Made by a program: the position numbers and the translations under genes. DNA of 64,000 nt, taken from positions 1 to 64,000 of the forward strand of contig NZ_BBCP01000005.1 in the NCBI RefSeq assembly GCF_001316105.1, in the 5' to 3' direction. This document shows, piece by piece, positions 1 to 11,306 of this stretch. Each line of letters opens with the position of its first letter. Positions within the stretch are counted from its first letter, which is position 1. The notes under the pieces are model-generated. The model saw only the letters and a program-made list of their open reading frames with translations, was not told the origin of the DNA and searched no databases. Source of the DNA: Thermogymnomonas acidicola JCM 13583 (GTDB lineage: Archaea > Thermoplasmatota > Thermoplasmata > Thermoplasmatales > Thermoplasmataceae).

Positions 1-1224
1 CCATTCCCCCCCTCTCTCCTCTCTTTCCAGGCCCTCATCTTCCCTATTTCTCCCATCGTCCTTGACCTTATCTCTTCCGGCGTGGGGTACCTTGAGACCC
101 TCCTTCCCCCCCCTCCAGGTAGGGGCTAGCACGCCCTCAACTCTCCCTCCACACGGGCACTGCGGCCCGCCCTGGCCAGCGGGCACCACGTATGTGTTCC
201 CGCATGAGGTGCACCTGAACACGTCCTTCCTGCCAGAGAACTTACCCCCCCTCTTCGTCCTCGGCTCCCCCCCGTCCACCTCCACTATGTCCAGGGCGAA
301 GTCGAACGGCCTGGCCGAAGCGATGGATGTGCCTATGCCGAAGACCTCCGCCCCTGCCTGCACTAGGGAATCGAGGTTCTCCAGCGTTATGCCACCAGAC
401 ACCATGATCCTGACGTCACTGTGGCCCCTTAGCGCCAGTTCCCACCTCACCTCCCTGATGAGCTGCTCGAAGTTGCCCCCCCTCCTTGAAGATGGGGTGT
501 CCAGCCTCATGACCTCCACGTCCGGGTTCTCTTCCACCGCCCTGATCGCGGAGAACTTCTCGTCCATGAACGTGTCGATTAGTATGACCTTCTTCCCCCC
601 CCTGGGCAGTGATTGGAGCGTGTACCTCCACGCGTCATCGTCACCAAGGATTATGGCCAGGGAGTGGGGCATGGTGCCGACTGCGTCCCTGCCTATGATC
701 TCCGCGCCAATTATGCCGCTGACGCCGTCCGCGCCACCTATGTAGGCCGCCCTGTCGATCATGGGCGATATGCCGGGTGCATCCTCCTTATGCCGAAGGA
801 GTAGAAGGGTATGCTTCCCAGCCTCATCCTGACCCTGGTGGCGTATGTGGATATGCCCGAGGACTGGCATATGAAACCCAGGATGCTAGACTCGAACACA
901 CCGAACTCGGAATAACGGCCGGTTATGCTCATGAAAGGCACGGGGGGGATGCCCCCTGGAGTCCCTGGGGGGGTTTAGTATTGTGCCTCCGGGACGGCCC
1001 TGAGGTCGACGTCCTTGCCCTCCAGCAGCGATACCACCTCGTCCAGGCCAGAGAAGGTGACGAACGTGTCCAGCGGGCCTGAGACCGTGGCCTCCATGGT
1101 CACCACCGTCCCTGCCCACTTTCTTGAGCACCTCCATGGTCCTGGAGAAGTAAACGTCAGATGCCCTGCCTTCAAGGATATCCTCCTCTGTCGCTATGTT
1201 GAACCTCCTCAAGCGTACCACCAC
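1..1224 (-). CDS. pncB: Nicotinate phosphoribosyltransferase, 3' end beyond window, frame broken
   Basis: Makes nicotinate mononucleotide from nicotinate and PRPP in NAD salvage. The pieces in order read [15 protein letters not shown], then [16 protein letters not shown], then [57 protein letters not shown] and [17 protein letters not shown], the order of archaeal nicotinate phosphoribosyltransferases. Near the C-terminus a CTSC...CPCG four-cysteine zinc motif is visible, as in the Thermoplasma-type enzyme. Breaks lie near 1110, 965, 773 (GG where GGG restores frame) and 108 (G8 on the coding strand). The start is a GTG overlapping the cysS stop by 16 bases, so the two genes are probably cotranscribed. 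The gene runs off the left edge. The family call is firm; the exact reading frame at each break is inferred. Confidence 0.85.
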
Positions 1225-2571
1225 TCCGTCCTCTCCCCCCCCACATCCTGGATCTCTATCCCGCTCTCCCTGAGGGCCTGCCTGATCCTGTCGGACACCT
1301 CGTACATCCTCATGGCCCTCATCTCCCTCCTTATGCCCAGAACGTTCTCAACGAGCTTCCCGGTATCGGCCTTTGGCTCCTGAGTATGCCAAGGAACGCA
1401 TCTGCCCACTCCAGGAACGACCTGAACTCCTGCACCCTCTCAACCCCCCCCTGGCGTTGGCCTCCCTGCAGGCCTCCACAACCACCCCCCTATGGCGCCC
1501 CTTGTGTCCATATCACTGTCCATGCAGGCCATGACCCTGCCACTCAGGTCGCCTGTATCAGCGGCCCAGGTGCCGGTGGTGGCCCTGTAGTAGGCGTTCT
1601 GTATGTACCTCCTGAGTTCGTCCGAGGCCCTTATGGTCTCCTCATCGAACTGCAGGGTGTTCCTGTACCCGGTGCCCAGAACATGGAGCCTCACGGTCTC
1701 CTTCGGGTACCGTCCAAGCAGCTCGCCTATGGTCACATAGTTCCTCAGTGACTTGCTCATCTTCTCCCTGCCCACGTTCACCATGCCTGTGTGCAGCCAG
1801 TACCGTGCCAGGTGCCTCCTGCCAGATATGGAACGCATCTGCGCGATCTCGTCCTCGTGGTGCGGGAAGATCAGGTCAGAGCCGCCGCCGTGTATGTCGT
1901 ACTCCGGTCCGAAGTATGCCTCCGTTATCGACGTGTCCTCTATGTGCCACCCGGGCCTCCCATCACCCCCCCAGGGTGAGGGCCAGTACGGCTCGCCTGG
2001 CTTCATGAACTTCCAGAGCACGAAGTCTCCGGGGGTTCCTCTTCCCCCCCTCGCCCTCCACCCTCATGTTCGGTATCAGCTCGGAGAGCTTCTGGTGCGA
2101 CAGCTCCCCCCCGTAGTCCGGGAAGGTGGTTATGTCGAAGTAGACGCCATCGCTGGATACGTAGGCATGGCCTGAATCGAGGAGCCTCTGCACCTGAGAC
2201 AAGATCTCGTCCATGTAGAGGGTGCTCGGCGCGTACAGGTTCACGGAATCTATGCCCAGGGCCCCCCCCATGTCCTCCATATAAACGCTTAGGAACCTGG
2301 AGGCCACCTGCCTGTAGTCCGTGCCCTCCTCCTGTGCCCTCTTGATTATCTTGTCGTCTATGTCCGTTATGTTCTGCAGGTAGAAGACGCTGTAGCCCTT
2401 CAGCCTCAGGTACTTCGCAACCGTGTCGAAGAAGACGTATGTGCGCGCGTGGCCCAGGTGGAAGTAGTCATACACCGTGGGGGGGCCGCAGACGAACATG
2501 TTCACCCTCCCCCCCCTGTGCATCTCCCTGAACTCCTCCTCGCGGCCGGAGAGGGTGTCCCTGATCCTCAT
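1209..2571 (-). CDS. cysS: Cysteinyl-tRNA synthetase, frame broken
   Basis: Class I aminoacyl-tRNA synthetase charging tRNA-Cys. The nucleotide-binding HLGH signature sits in YDYFHLGHARTYV and the KMSKS loop in NVGREKMSKSLRNY; LQNITDIDDKIIKRA is also typical. The ATG at 2571 (MRIRDTLSGREEEF) matches family N-termini; an upstream in-frame ATG would add an unconserved leader. The invariant motif CGPTVYD reads CGPPTVYD because of a seven-base C run on the coding strand. Frame breaks occur near 2036 (five bases where four give NPGDFVLWKF), near 1493 (six where four fit) and near 1450 (eight). The C-terminal piece ends at 1209. Divergent from the transporter at 2661, with about 90 bases between for both promoters. 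Confidence 0.93.
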
Positions 2572-2660
2572 CGGACGCAGGATGGACAGGATCACAATAA
2601 TGTTTTCTCCGGGCCAGCCTTCCGGAGCACTCCTCACGTCCCGGAAAGTGTTATCTCACC

Positions 2661-3965
2661 ATGCTCCATTCCGCCCTGTTGATCCTGAAGTTCGCCCTCG
2701 CCCTGGCGGTGTTCGCGCTCACCCTCTACCTGGTCACGGCAAGGCCGAAGGGCCTGCAGATAGCTTCGGTGCATGATAGGTGCAGCCTTGGCACTCCTGG
2801 CCGGCATAACCCCCCCGCTCCGTGACGTTGCCACCGTCTGGGGCATCGTGTGGGACTCCACCTTCACCTTCGTTGCCATCGTCGTCATGTCGCTGGTATT
2901 TGACGAAGCCGGCTTCTTCGAGCACATCTCGAAGAGGGTGGAGGCCATGACGCACGGGAGCACCAGGAAACTCTTCACCTACAACATACTCCTCGGCGCA
3001 GCGGTCTCTGCCCTCTTCTCCAACGACGGCGGGGGCCTGGTGCTCACGCCCATAATATACTCGGTCATAAGGCGCACGGATATACCCGCACACAGGTACC
3101 TGGCCTTCATCATGTCGACGCAGTTCATCACAGACACTGCGAGCATACCCTTCGTGATAAGCAACCTCGTGAATATCATAGGGTCGACATACTTCTCCAT
3201 AACGTTCCTCCAGTACTTTCTGCACATGTTTTTGCCGTTCGCCACCTCCGTTCTATCGTCTCTTGCCATGCTCTACCTGGTCCTGGGCAGGGGGGGCCTG
3301 CCGGAGAGGTTCCACTACACGCCTCCCGCAGATACCTACAAGGACGAGAGGGTCATCGCCCTCGCCATCCCGTTCATGGCCTCACTGATCGCCGTCTACT
3401 TCGCCACCAGTTTCCTGAACGTGCCTGTTGCATTCATAGCCGTGCCTGCCGTCGCTGGCCTTGCTGGATACGCTGCCGCCAGGGGGGGCCGCATCTCAGT
3501 GTCCAGGATACTGAGGGAGGCACCGTGGCAGATCATAGTCTTCTCGCTCGGCATGTTCATCGTCGTATATGGCCTGGGGGGGAACAGCGGCATGACGCAG
3601 TACCTCGCTTACGCACTCTCCAGGATACAGGCCACTGGCCCTGTCGCTTCCACGGTCCTGTCGGGCTACATGTTCGCTGGCATGGCGGGCCTTATGAACA
3701 ATTTGCCTCTGTGCTCCTTGGCAACCTGGCCATAGCACGCCTGCATGACCCGGGCATACTGCCGTATGTGAACGTGATAGCCAACGACATAGGGCCGAAG
3801 TTCACACCCATAGGGTCACTGGCGACCCTGCTCTGGATGTACACGCTGGAGAGGAAGAGCGGTATGAGGGTCTCTGCCCTCTATTATATGAAGATAGGCA
3901 CAGTCACCGCACTGCCGGTGCTCACACTCACCCTCCTATCCTCCTACCTCGCCTCCCTCCTCTGA
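2661..3965 (+). CDS. ArsB/NhaD-type ion transporter, frame broken
   Basis: Polytopic membrane protein of the ion-transporter superfamily that includes the arsenite pump ArsB and NhaD antiporters. Characteristic blocks are FSNDGGGLVLTPIIYS (the conserved ND motif), FVISNLVNIIG, and GLMNNLP followed by LATLLWMYTLERKSG. About 430 codons, the usual length, with roughly eleven hydrophobic segments. The ATG at 2661 begins a signal-anchor-like helix; an extra base near 2771 puts the rest in the next frame, and near 3706 one missing C (CC for CCC) shifts NNLP into SVLLGNLAIARL. The substrate cannot be read from sequence: arsenite, another oxyanion or sodium/proton exchange are all possible. It meets the MFS gene end to end with a 22-base overlap. 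Confidence 0.8.
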
Positions 3966-5085
3966 TCCCTGAAGAAGGGGGGGAATGTGGCGAGCATGGC
4001 CAGGGACGATGCGGATGCGAGGACAACAGTGTTCCCGACGCCGAGGATGGGGGGGCCAGCCAGGGAGCCCAGGGCCTGGCCGATGTACATGAAGGTGTTG
4101 GATAGGCCGATCACCGAGCCGTATTCACCCCTCACGGAGGCTAGGAGCATTGGGACGAAGAGAGCCTCGAAGAGCGAGTAGCCCAGGAGGAAGAGCGTGT
4201 TCGAGACGTAGATGAAGGGCCTCGACGGCAGGATGATGTGCACTGGCAGTGATATCAGCAGTACAGCTGATGCAGTCAGGGCGAATGGCCTCCTCCCCCC
4301 CTTTATGTCAGCCAGGCCGGAGAGGCCCACGGCGATCGCTCCGCCGATGACGGCAGGGATCAGGAGGTAAAGGTAATAGGAGTTCAGGCCTATGCCCAGG
4401 CTCTGGGTGAAGTAGAAGAAGGCGGAGACGAGGATGCCCGATGCAATGGACGGTATGTAGAGGGGGCGATGGCCTAGCGGGGGGGCCGTGCAAGCGTTCC
4501 CCGCGCACCTCACTCAGGCCCGGGACGAGTGCAAGGGAGAGGAGGGCCAGAACGCCGGATACTAGGAAGACGTAACTGAGCCCTATGACCGATGCCAGTA
4601 CGGGCCCGAGAGCTATGCCCAGCAGGAGGGCTGCACCAACGGCAATGCCCGCGATGGCTGTGGCCCTGCTCCTGAACTCCGGTCTCACGCTCTCCTGGAG
4701 GAGCGCGTTTGTGCTCACCGAGACGCTACCCACCCGGACAGGGCCCTGAAGCTATGAGGCCGTAGATGCTGAAGGGGGGGTGGAAGGAGAGTATGTTGCC
4801 GAGGGCGAAGGGCACAAGGGCGATGGCGACAGAGGGCCTCCTGCCCATCCTGTCGGAGACAACGCCCATGGGGGGGTACTGCGATACCAGGAGCAGGATT
4901 GGCTGGGCGGCGTAAGCAAGGGATACGAGGAGGTCCGATGAGGTGAACTGCCTCGCATAGAGCACCACGACAGGGAAGGTGAGGAAGAGCGCCATGTACC
5001 TGAGGAAGTCCAGTGCGGATACGTTGCGGATGCTCCTTATCTCGTCCCGTGAGAGTGAGGAGAACACACTGCGTGAGGGAAACAT
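3944..5085 (-). CDS. Major facilitator superfamily transporter, frame broken
   Basis: Twelve-helix MFS permease, about 380 codons. Helix 1-3 region shows SALDFLRYMALFLTFPVV and the loop 2-3 signature VVSDRMGRRPSVAIAL. Just before it, the usual YPMG reads YPPMG because of a seven-base C run. The second half contains SYYLYLLIPAVIGGAIAVGL and MLLASVRGEYGSVIGLSNT. Frame breaks near 4735 and 4490 split it into three reading frames. Substrate unknown; the sequence resembles generic drug or metabolite permeases. A promoter must lie in 5086-5281, shared with the divergent gene at 5282. Confidence 0.8.
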
Positions 5086-5281
5086 GGGTTAATTCAGTTT
5101 CCATCGCGTAAAATTTTAGGCCCCGTGGCCAAACCGGGCTCAAATGAAGAAGCGCGCCTCTATTCCAGGCCCGCGCATTTAATCCTTTTACTGCATGCAT
5201 GCTGCGATCTGACCAGGCATTCGCGAAACCTCACCACGGGTGTGCGAAAGTTTAATCTCAAACCTCGGGAGTTACTCGCAC

Positions 5282-5638
5282 ATGGGTGTTGAGGAGTTCC
5301 TAGCTCCCGGTGAGACCGTGAGGTTTGCATCCAGGGATACCGTGACGTACCAGGACCAGGAGTACGAGTTCTACATAACGGACAGGAGGCTCATATGGTT
5401 CAGCTCAAAGGGGGGGCTGATATTGAAGAAGAAGAACCTGCTGTCCGTGCCCATAGAGCAGGTCAGGAACGTTGCCTACGAGGAGAAGGGGGGGCTGGTG
5501 AAGAAGAGGGCCAGGATAGAGATCATCATGGCGGACAGGCGCTATGAGTTCTCGGGCACCGCGCAGTCCATGAGGGCCATATACGGCGAGCTGCAGGCCC
5601 ATATGGTACCTGCGGGGGGGAAACAGGGCACACAGTGA
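5282..5638 (+). CDS. PH-domain-like protein
   Basis: Intact protein of 118 residues. The order of beta strands (LAPGETVRFASRD, EYEFYITDRRLIWFSS, LLSVPIEQVRNVAY, KRARIEIIMADRRYEFSG, then a C-terminal helix MRAIYGELQAHM) is that of bacterial/archaeal PH-like domains such as bPH_2 and YdbT-type modules. These bind lipids or partner proteins; no ligand can be assigned. No membrane segment is present. The start at 5282 was preferred over a GTG at 5240 because the sequence between looks like an A/T-rich promoter (GAAAGTTTAATC near 5247). Single gene, followed by about 240 bases without a gene. Confidence 0.65.
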   Translation: MGVEEFLAPGETVRFASRDTVTYQDQEYEFYITDRRLIWFSSKGGLILKKKNLLSVPIEQVRNVAYEEKGGLVKKRARIEIIMADRRYEFSGTAQSMRAIYGELQAHMVPAGGKQGTQ

Positions 5639-5878
5639 TGGCGCACAGGTGGGCAGGGAAGGTAAGGCGCGGTGGGGGGGCCCTGTCTGGGTACTGGCCA
5701 GCGGGACCAGGCCCGGGCAGTACCGCAGGCTGCGCTCCCCATCGCCATCAGTCCCCATGCAAACATGGTGAGGATAATTACAAGGGGGGGATTGCGTGAA
5801 ACCGTCCCCCCCTGTCGGGATGGGGGGGAACCCTGTCCCTCCACGGACTCATGTCAGGTATTCCCGTTCCGGTGGTGG
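5639..5878. other. Intergenic stretch without recognised gene
   Basis: About 240 bases between the PH-like gene and the convergent permease. It holds several seven-base G or C runs but no credible reading frame, promoter or hairpin that I can support. Confidence 0.5.
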
Positions 5879-7285
5879 TCAGAGGCTGAACTCCCCCCCA
5901 CCCTCTCGATGGCAGTGCTCCTGTTCCTGTATGCCAGGTATGTTATGACTATGGCGGCAAGGTAGATGCCGGCAATCCACGCGGAGTAGTTCAGGGGTGC
6001 AGGCGGTGCGGGGTAGACCGTGTAGAAGATCGCTACAGCTATGGCTGCTGCCACCAGTACAGGTATCACCGTGTGGACGAGGGCCCTGAGATCCCCCCCC
6101 TTCCTCCTGTGGTAGGCTGTGAGGCCTATGCCGGCGATGGCGTGGTTGGAGAGGGAGAAGATGGAGTTGCTTATTATCAGGAAGACACCTGCGGTCAGCG
6201 GGCCCAGGACGATGCCAGACACTATGGCTATCACAGCCGCCAGGGCGCCGTTGAATATGACCATCCTTCCCGGGGCACCGTGCCTGTTCACCCTGGCCAT
6301 CCACTGCGGGAAGAGGATGCCGTCCCTGGCGAAGGCGTATGACGTCCTGACCGCCGCGGTCTCGAAGGACACGCCGGAGGAGTTGAAGCTGTTCACTATG
6401 AAAACTGCAAAGACTGCGGCCACTGCCGGGCCGAGGAATTTCGCGTATATTATGATGCCCGGGTCGCTGAGGCCCGCGTAATTGAACATGTCCGCTATGC
6501 CGTATGATATGGTCTGCGAGTAGCAGTTCAGGATTATCGCCAGGCCCAGGATGGTCGCCAGGAGGGCTAGCGCGAGAGGAACGTTTTTCTTCGGGTTCCT
6601 GGTCTCCTCCGCCACTGGCACAACTGTGTTCAGGCCGCCGAACGTCGCTATGCCAAGCACCATGGCGACCAGTAGCGTGGTGGCACTGTTCCCTATCGGT
6701 TGGGCTGTGAAGGCCACGGGCGATATGGAGCTGTGGTTCACAACAAGCAGCGCTATGGAGGTGCCGATCAGGAACGCTATCTCGCCAGGCCGGTGTAGAG
6801 CACATAGCGCATGGACGGCTTTATGCCAGGTAGTTCAGGGCGGAGGTCTCCGCTATCACAGCCAGGGTTATGGGTATCCAGAGCCATGGGTACGCTTTTG
6901 CAACTCCAGGGAAGATCACGTATAGGAACGATGAGAGGCCAAGGACGGCGAAGCCTGTGTAGCCCAGGAGGTAATAGTAATAGTAGGTTGTGCCGGCATA
7001 GAAGGAGAGGAACCTCCCGGCCCTGTTGAAGGCCTTCCTGTGGTACGCAGCCCAGGAGTAGGCCGAGGCCACCTCCTTCGACCACTCGTACGTTATGAGC
7101 GTCATGCCAAGGTATATCAGGAAAGAGAGCGTTACGACAAGCGGGAGCGAGCCTCCGACTATGCCTGCGAGGCTAACGAAGAAGAGCGCAGTGACGGCCG
7201 CGGGCCCGTTCGTGCCCAGTCCTTGGGCGAAGGCGTCCCAGAGCGTCAGGACACCCCCCCTCCTGAGTCCCTGTTCTCCTGCCAT
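5879..7285 (-). CDS. APC-superfamily amino-acid permease, frame broken
   Basis: Amino acid-polyamine-organocation family permease with twelve predicted helices. Recognisable blocks: WDAFAQGLGTNGPAAVT at the N-terminus, GIATFGGLNTVVPVAEETRN (the helix 6 region), NSFNSSGVSFETAAVRTSYA, and ISNSIFSLSNHAIAGIGL. Two breaks at 6830 and 6785 each look like GG in place of GGG. Near the end a C7 run on the plus strand (5892-5898) probably shifts frame, and the family-like ending VGEFSL stops at 5879; without that correction the frame runs on to 5854. Substrate not predictable. Probably monocistronic. Confidence 0.85.
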
Positions 7286-7391
7286 GAGAGGTAAAATGTG
7301 GCACGTACAATATGAATGTTTGGAAATGCGTTCTGGATATTCGCTCTGAAATGGAAGATATTCCCGGCACCATGACGGGATCGTTAACGTG

Positions 7392-8613
7392 TCACTGCAG
7401 ATAGAGTGCCACCATGTCCTCCAGGCTGGGCCTCCTCCTCACGAGCCTCGGACTGCCGTCCAGCATGACTTCCGCGGGTGTTGGGAGGAGGTTGTAACTG
7501 GATGCCATGGAGGAGACATAGCACCGCAGTTCCCCCCCACAACCATGAGGTCGCCGGGTGACGGCACAGGCATCCTCAGGCCCCCCCTTGCTGTGAAGTC
7601 AGTGTTCTCGCAGGCCTGGCCCACGACATCGAACTCACCCTCATCGCGCTCCGACCTGTAGAGGAAGAGGATCGGGTGGGACGCGCCGTACAGCGGTATG
7701 CGTATGAGCGTATTCATGCTCACGTCAGTGCCCACGTATACCCGGTCCGCCACCTTGACCTCTGTCACGGTTGCGATCAGTAGGCCCGCCTCTGCCACAA
7801 GGTACCTGCCCGGTTCTATCACCAGGCCAGGAGATCCGGGTATGCCGGCGGAGAGGATGGCCTCATTCGCGAGCCTGGCTGCCCTCTCAAGGTCAAGGGG
7901 GGGCTCCTGGCCCTCAGCGTAGGGCACGCCGAAGCCTCCGCCGATGTCGATGTAGTCGAACGCTATGCTGCACCTTGCGGACACTTCCAGCGCTGCCCTT
8001 GCCGCAGCCTCAGCCACGGCGCCGAAGAATTCCGGATCAAGGTTGTTCGAGCCCAGCATCATGTGGAGGCCGAAGCTGCAGGCGCCGTGCTCCCTTGCGG
8101 TGGAATAGGCCCTAATGGCATCGCCCAAGGGCATACCGAATTTGCTCCCATGGCCTCCAGTGGTTATCGCGCGGAACTGGCCGGAGCCGAAGCCAGGGTT
8201 TATCCTGAACGAGACGCGCTCCGGCCCCCCCATGTCCATGACCTTCTTGTACTGCTCGAAACAGTCGAAGTTCACAGCAATGCCGTTTTCCAGGAACCAG
8301 ATGAGATCCTCCCTGGAGGCGTAGCTGGGCGTGGCCATGACCCTGTCACGGGTAAAGCCAGTGAGAGCGAGAGCTTTGCCTCGTTGACGGTGGAGGCATC
8401 GATGCCCGCACCCAGTCCCCCCCTCAGGACAGAGAGGATCGGAGGGCTCGGGTTTGCCTTGCAGGCATAGTGCACATCCGCCTTTCCGAACGCCCTCTTC
8501 ATTCTGGCATACCTGGAGCGGATCGTTCCAACATCGTAGACTATGAGCGGCGTACCGAATTCTTCCGCCAGTGACCACAGCGTCCCGGCACCTATACCTT
8601 CGTGGAACCGCAT
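7392..8613 (-). CDS. lysA: Diaminopimelate decarboxylase-like enzyme, frame broken
   Basis: Fold-type III PLP decarboxylase of the LysA/ornithine decarboxylase family, about 407 codons. The PLP lysine is in VHYACKANPSP. Others are GGHGSKFGMP, FDYIDIGGGFGVPYAEG, LVIEPGRYLVAEAG, VGQACENTD (the conserved CE[ST]xD) and, after a frame break at 7530, GAY.SSMASSYN. A second break is near 8375. The usual reaction is meso-diaminopimelate to lysine. That is notable because the window also encodes the aminoadipate/LysW lysine route, so an alternative such as a polyamine-type or other amino-acid decarboxylase should be considered. Monocistronic with an A/T-rich promoter near 8640. Confidence 0.82.
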
Positions 8614-8714
8614 TTCCGGTGGGGGGGAGAATCGCTCAATTGATTAAAAAACAGACCCTGCGTGTGGAATGGTGCAGGCTTCCCTGCCGGACGCCCGGGT
8701 GAGGTACGCTCCAG

Positions 8715-9012
8715 TTATTCCTTCTTTACGCCCAGCACCTGTGCTATCTCGGACCTCAGCTGGTCATCGCTCTTGCCATCCACGCTTATGCCCAGGTTCC
8801 TGGCGGCCTCCCTCACGTTCACGGTGGCCTGCTGCTGGGGGCGTGTAGTTGATGGCGTTCCTAATCTCCCTCTCTATCTCCATCTTGCCCCCCTCTGAAA
8901 CTCACCCCGATGCCCTGCCCAGGCTCCTGGCCAGTTCCGGTATCTTCTTACTCCCGCCGAAGAGAATGACCGCCACAATCAGTATCTCGAGGATCTCCTC
9001 AATACTGATCAT
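8715..9012 (-). CDS. tatA: Sec-independent translocase subunit TatA, frame broken
   Basis: Small component of the twin-arginine translocation pore. It begins MISIEEILEILIVAVILFGG, one transmembrane helix, followed by the hinge and amphipathic helix SKKIPELARSLGRASG. That piece runs into a stop at 8905 in the displayed frame, but the next frame continues EFQRGGKMEIEREIRNAIN, exactly what follows in other TatA proteins. A further five-base C run near 8835 hides the tail ATVNVREAARNLGISVDGK, which ends VLGVKKE. Total about 98 residues. Too fragmented to appear as one open frame. No tatC is in the window. Confidence 0.82.
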
Positions 9013-9132
9013 TGCTGAGTCATAGTTAGGACATATATTAATCCAACCATGGACGAAATTGAACACTGTCGATCGCCGTATCTAAAGCACGGTGTAGATA
9101 AGATAGATATACAGAATCGTACTCTTAACCGC

Positions 9133-9548
9133 ATGGCGAAGTTCCCCCCCAGCGAGGAGTGGGTGAAGCAGTACGTGGAGAAGCTCAACAGCAACCCCCC
9201 GATTACGAAGACGCGGCCAGGAACTGGGAGGGCGATATAACGTTCGTGGTTAAGGGAGATGAGAGGTTCGCGGGAGAGGCATACCTGTACCTCGATCTGT
9301 ACCACGGGAAGTGCAGGGGTGTCGCCTATGCCTTCAACGACTCCTCGGGCCTTAAGAAGAGCGAGTTCAGGTACATAGGCACATATTCGAACTGGGTGCG
9401 CCTGCTGAAAGGGGAGATCGACCCGATACAGGGCGTGCTCATGGGGAAGTTCAGGCTTGAGGGCCCCCCCATGGTCAAGGTCATGAGGTACACAAGGGCG
9501 GCGAAGGAGCTGGTGAGGACCGCTGCAATGGTGCCTACGGAGTGGTAG
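9133..9548 (+). CDS. SCP2 sterol-carrier-like protein, frame broken
   Basis: About 138 residues. MAKFPPSEEWVKQYVEKLNS is followed by ITFVVKGDERFAGEAYLYLD and GVLMGKFRLEGPPMVKVMRY, the order of SCP-2-type lipid- or acyl-CoA-binding domains found beside archaeal beta-oxidation genes. The break at 9197 is a C6 run where four bases join NSNP to DYEDAARNWEGD. The ligand is unknown. A TATA-like stretch lies around 9020-9030 upstream; the ATG at 9133 was preferred over one at 9049 because conservation-like sequence begins there. The stop overlaps the GTG start of the next gene. Confidence 0.65.
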
Positions 9549-10680
9549 GGTTGTGGTTCTTCAGGGTTCCGCAGGTTGTCTTTGGCGAAGATGCCCTATC
9601 GTTTCTGTCGACACTGGGCATCAAAAGGGCCTGCATAGTGTGCGACAGGTATCTGGCCGCTGCGGGGGATGCCACAGAGGGTCATGAGGTTCCTGGACGG
9701 TGCGGAAGTGGCCGTGGTCAGCGACTTCGGTGAGGAGCCATCTCTCGGAGATGTGGAGAGGAACCTCACGCAGGTCAGGGAATTTGGCCCGGACTGGTTC
9801 CTGGGCCTGGGAGGCGGTTCGTCCATGGACATGGCCAAGATCCTCTTCGCCCTGTACGAGAGGCCGGACATCAGCGCGTACGACATAACTCCCCCCCTTG
9901 TGCCCTGGGCCTCAGGAAGAGGGCCAGGCTGGCGCTCATACCGACCACGAGCGGCACGGGCTCGGAGTGTTCCTGGGCAGCGGTGCTCTCCGATGAGGGG
10001 CACAGGAAGAACGAGCTGCTTCGCCGGAGATCATGGCCGACTATGCCATCCTTGACCCCCTCCCTGGTGCTTGGCCTGCCGAAGGGCGTGACGAGGAACA
10101 CCGCGGTCGATGCGATAACGCACTCCGTTGAGGCGTACGCAAGCGCCTGGAGGAACCCTTACTCCGACGCCATGGCGGAGAAGGCCTTCGAGCTGATAGT
10201 GAACAGCATCCTTCGGGTCCTGAAGGACCGTCAGACGTTACTGCCAGGGGGGGAACGTGCACATAGGTGCCTCCATGGCCGGCTCTGCCTTTTCGAACTC
10301 ACAGATAGGCCTCGCCCACGCCCTGGGCCACGCCCTGGCTCGCACTTCAGGGTGCCACATGGCATGTCCGTGGGCCTCTACCTGCCATCGGTGGTGAGGT
10401 TCAACAGCCAGGCCGTGCCGGAACGGTACAGGAGGCTGAACTCGCTCGTGCCAGATGGGATACGGAAGGGCACCCTCGATCTCTCCCTCCAGGCCCTGTT
10501 TTCGGAAATGGGCAGCCGCTGAGCGTTGACGAGGCCGGGATCGACAGGTCAAGGTACCTGGAGAGCCTGGAGGGCATGGTAGCAGTCGCATCTGAATCCA
10601 CAGGCACAGTGGGGAACGCAAAGGACGCGTCCACATCTGACATACGCACCCTGCTGCTCTCCGTGCTGCCTGAAAAATGA
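9542..10680 (+). CDS. Iron-containing alcohol dehydrogenase, frame broken
   Basis: Type III (Fe-ADH) dehydrogenase of about 380 codons. The NAD-binding glycine motif is LGLGGGSSMDMAK. The metal ligands appear in AVDAITHSVEAYAS, in the HALGHALGSHF region (frame broken at 10250-10345) and in VPHGMSVGLYLPSVV. PTTSGTGSE is present in a displaced frame near 9950. Breaks near 9668, 9890, 10020, 10250, 10340 and 10460 make this one of the worst-hit genes. The start is uncertain: GTG at 9542 or TTG at 9551. Family members reduce aldehydes or oxidise alcohols or hydroxyacids; the substrate cannot be given. Confidence 0.8.
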
Positions 10681-10706
10681 TTAATAGCCTCACCCGATCT
10701 GTGACC

Positions 10707-11306
10707 ATGGGCGTGCCAGGGGTTGACTTCGGCCAGTACCACCACTCCACAAGGAGGAGAGCGAGGCGCTGAGGCAGAGGATCGCATTGATCTTCTCAAG
10801 GGCCTTCTCATACCTCGAGGAGAGCAGGTTCTCCCCATCATCCGTTGTGGACCTCGGTGCCGGCCTTGGGTTCCTAACCCACCTCGTCCTTTCAAGGTTC
10901 CCCCCCAGGGCCAGGGCCACGCTGGTGGACACATTCTCAGGCCACGGCCTCCGTGGAGCCTCGGTGGACAGGGCTAGGGCCAATATGGAGGCCCTCGGCT
11001 ACGCGCAGAGGGTGGACTTCTACGTGGCTGACGTGCGCTCCCTGCCCTTCAGCGACGCGTCTTTCGACATGGCCGTGACGAGCCTGGTCTTCCACAACCT
11101 GAGCGATGGGGGTTCAGAGGGCTTTCTCGGAGATGCAGAGGGTTGTGAGGCCCCCCCTGGGCTACATGCTGTACGGCGACATATTCATCGAACTGGAGAG
11201 GCACAGGGATTACCTCAGCGGCTGCAGGGTGATGCAGAAGTATGAGGAGAGGCTCGGCGAGGAGATGTTCTACACGCTCTACGTCATAAGGAAGGACCCT
11301 GACTAG
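10707..11306 (+). CDS. SAM-dependent methyltransferase, frame broken
   Basis: Class I (Rossmann) methyltransferase of about 200 residues. Motif I is VVDLGAGLGFLTHLVLS, motif II is near TLVDTFSG, and the later motifs are YVADVRSLPFSDASFDMAV and SLVFHNLSDG followed by RAFSEMQRVVRPPLGYML, all as in Methyltransf_11 proteins. Breaks lie near 10745 and at 11109, where GGGGG should be GGGG. The stop codon overlaps the stop of the convergent DUF763 gene. Target molecule unknown. Confidence 0.75.

Noticed and set aside
62-745. 227-residue plus-strand open frame
   Set aside because: It lies antisense to the nicotinate phosphoribosyltransferase, whose conserved blocks are clear on the other strand; the plus-strand product resembles no family.
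5100-5240. Possible tRNA or structured RNA upstream of the PH-like gene
   Set aside because: Some short complementary segments exist but no cloverleaf, T-loop sequence or acceptor stem could be formed.
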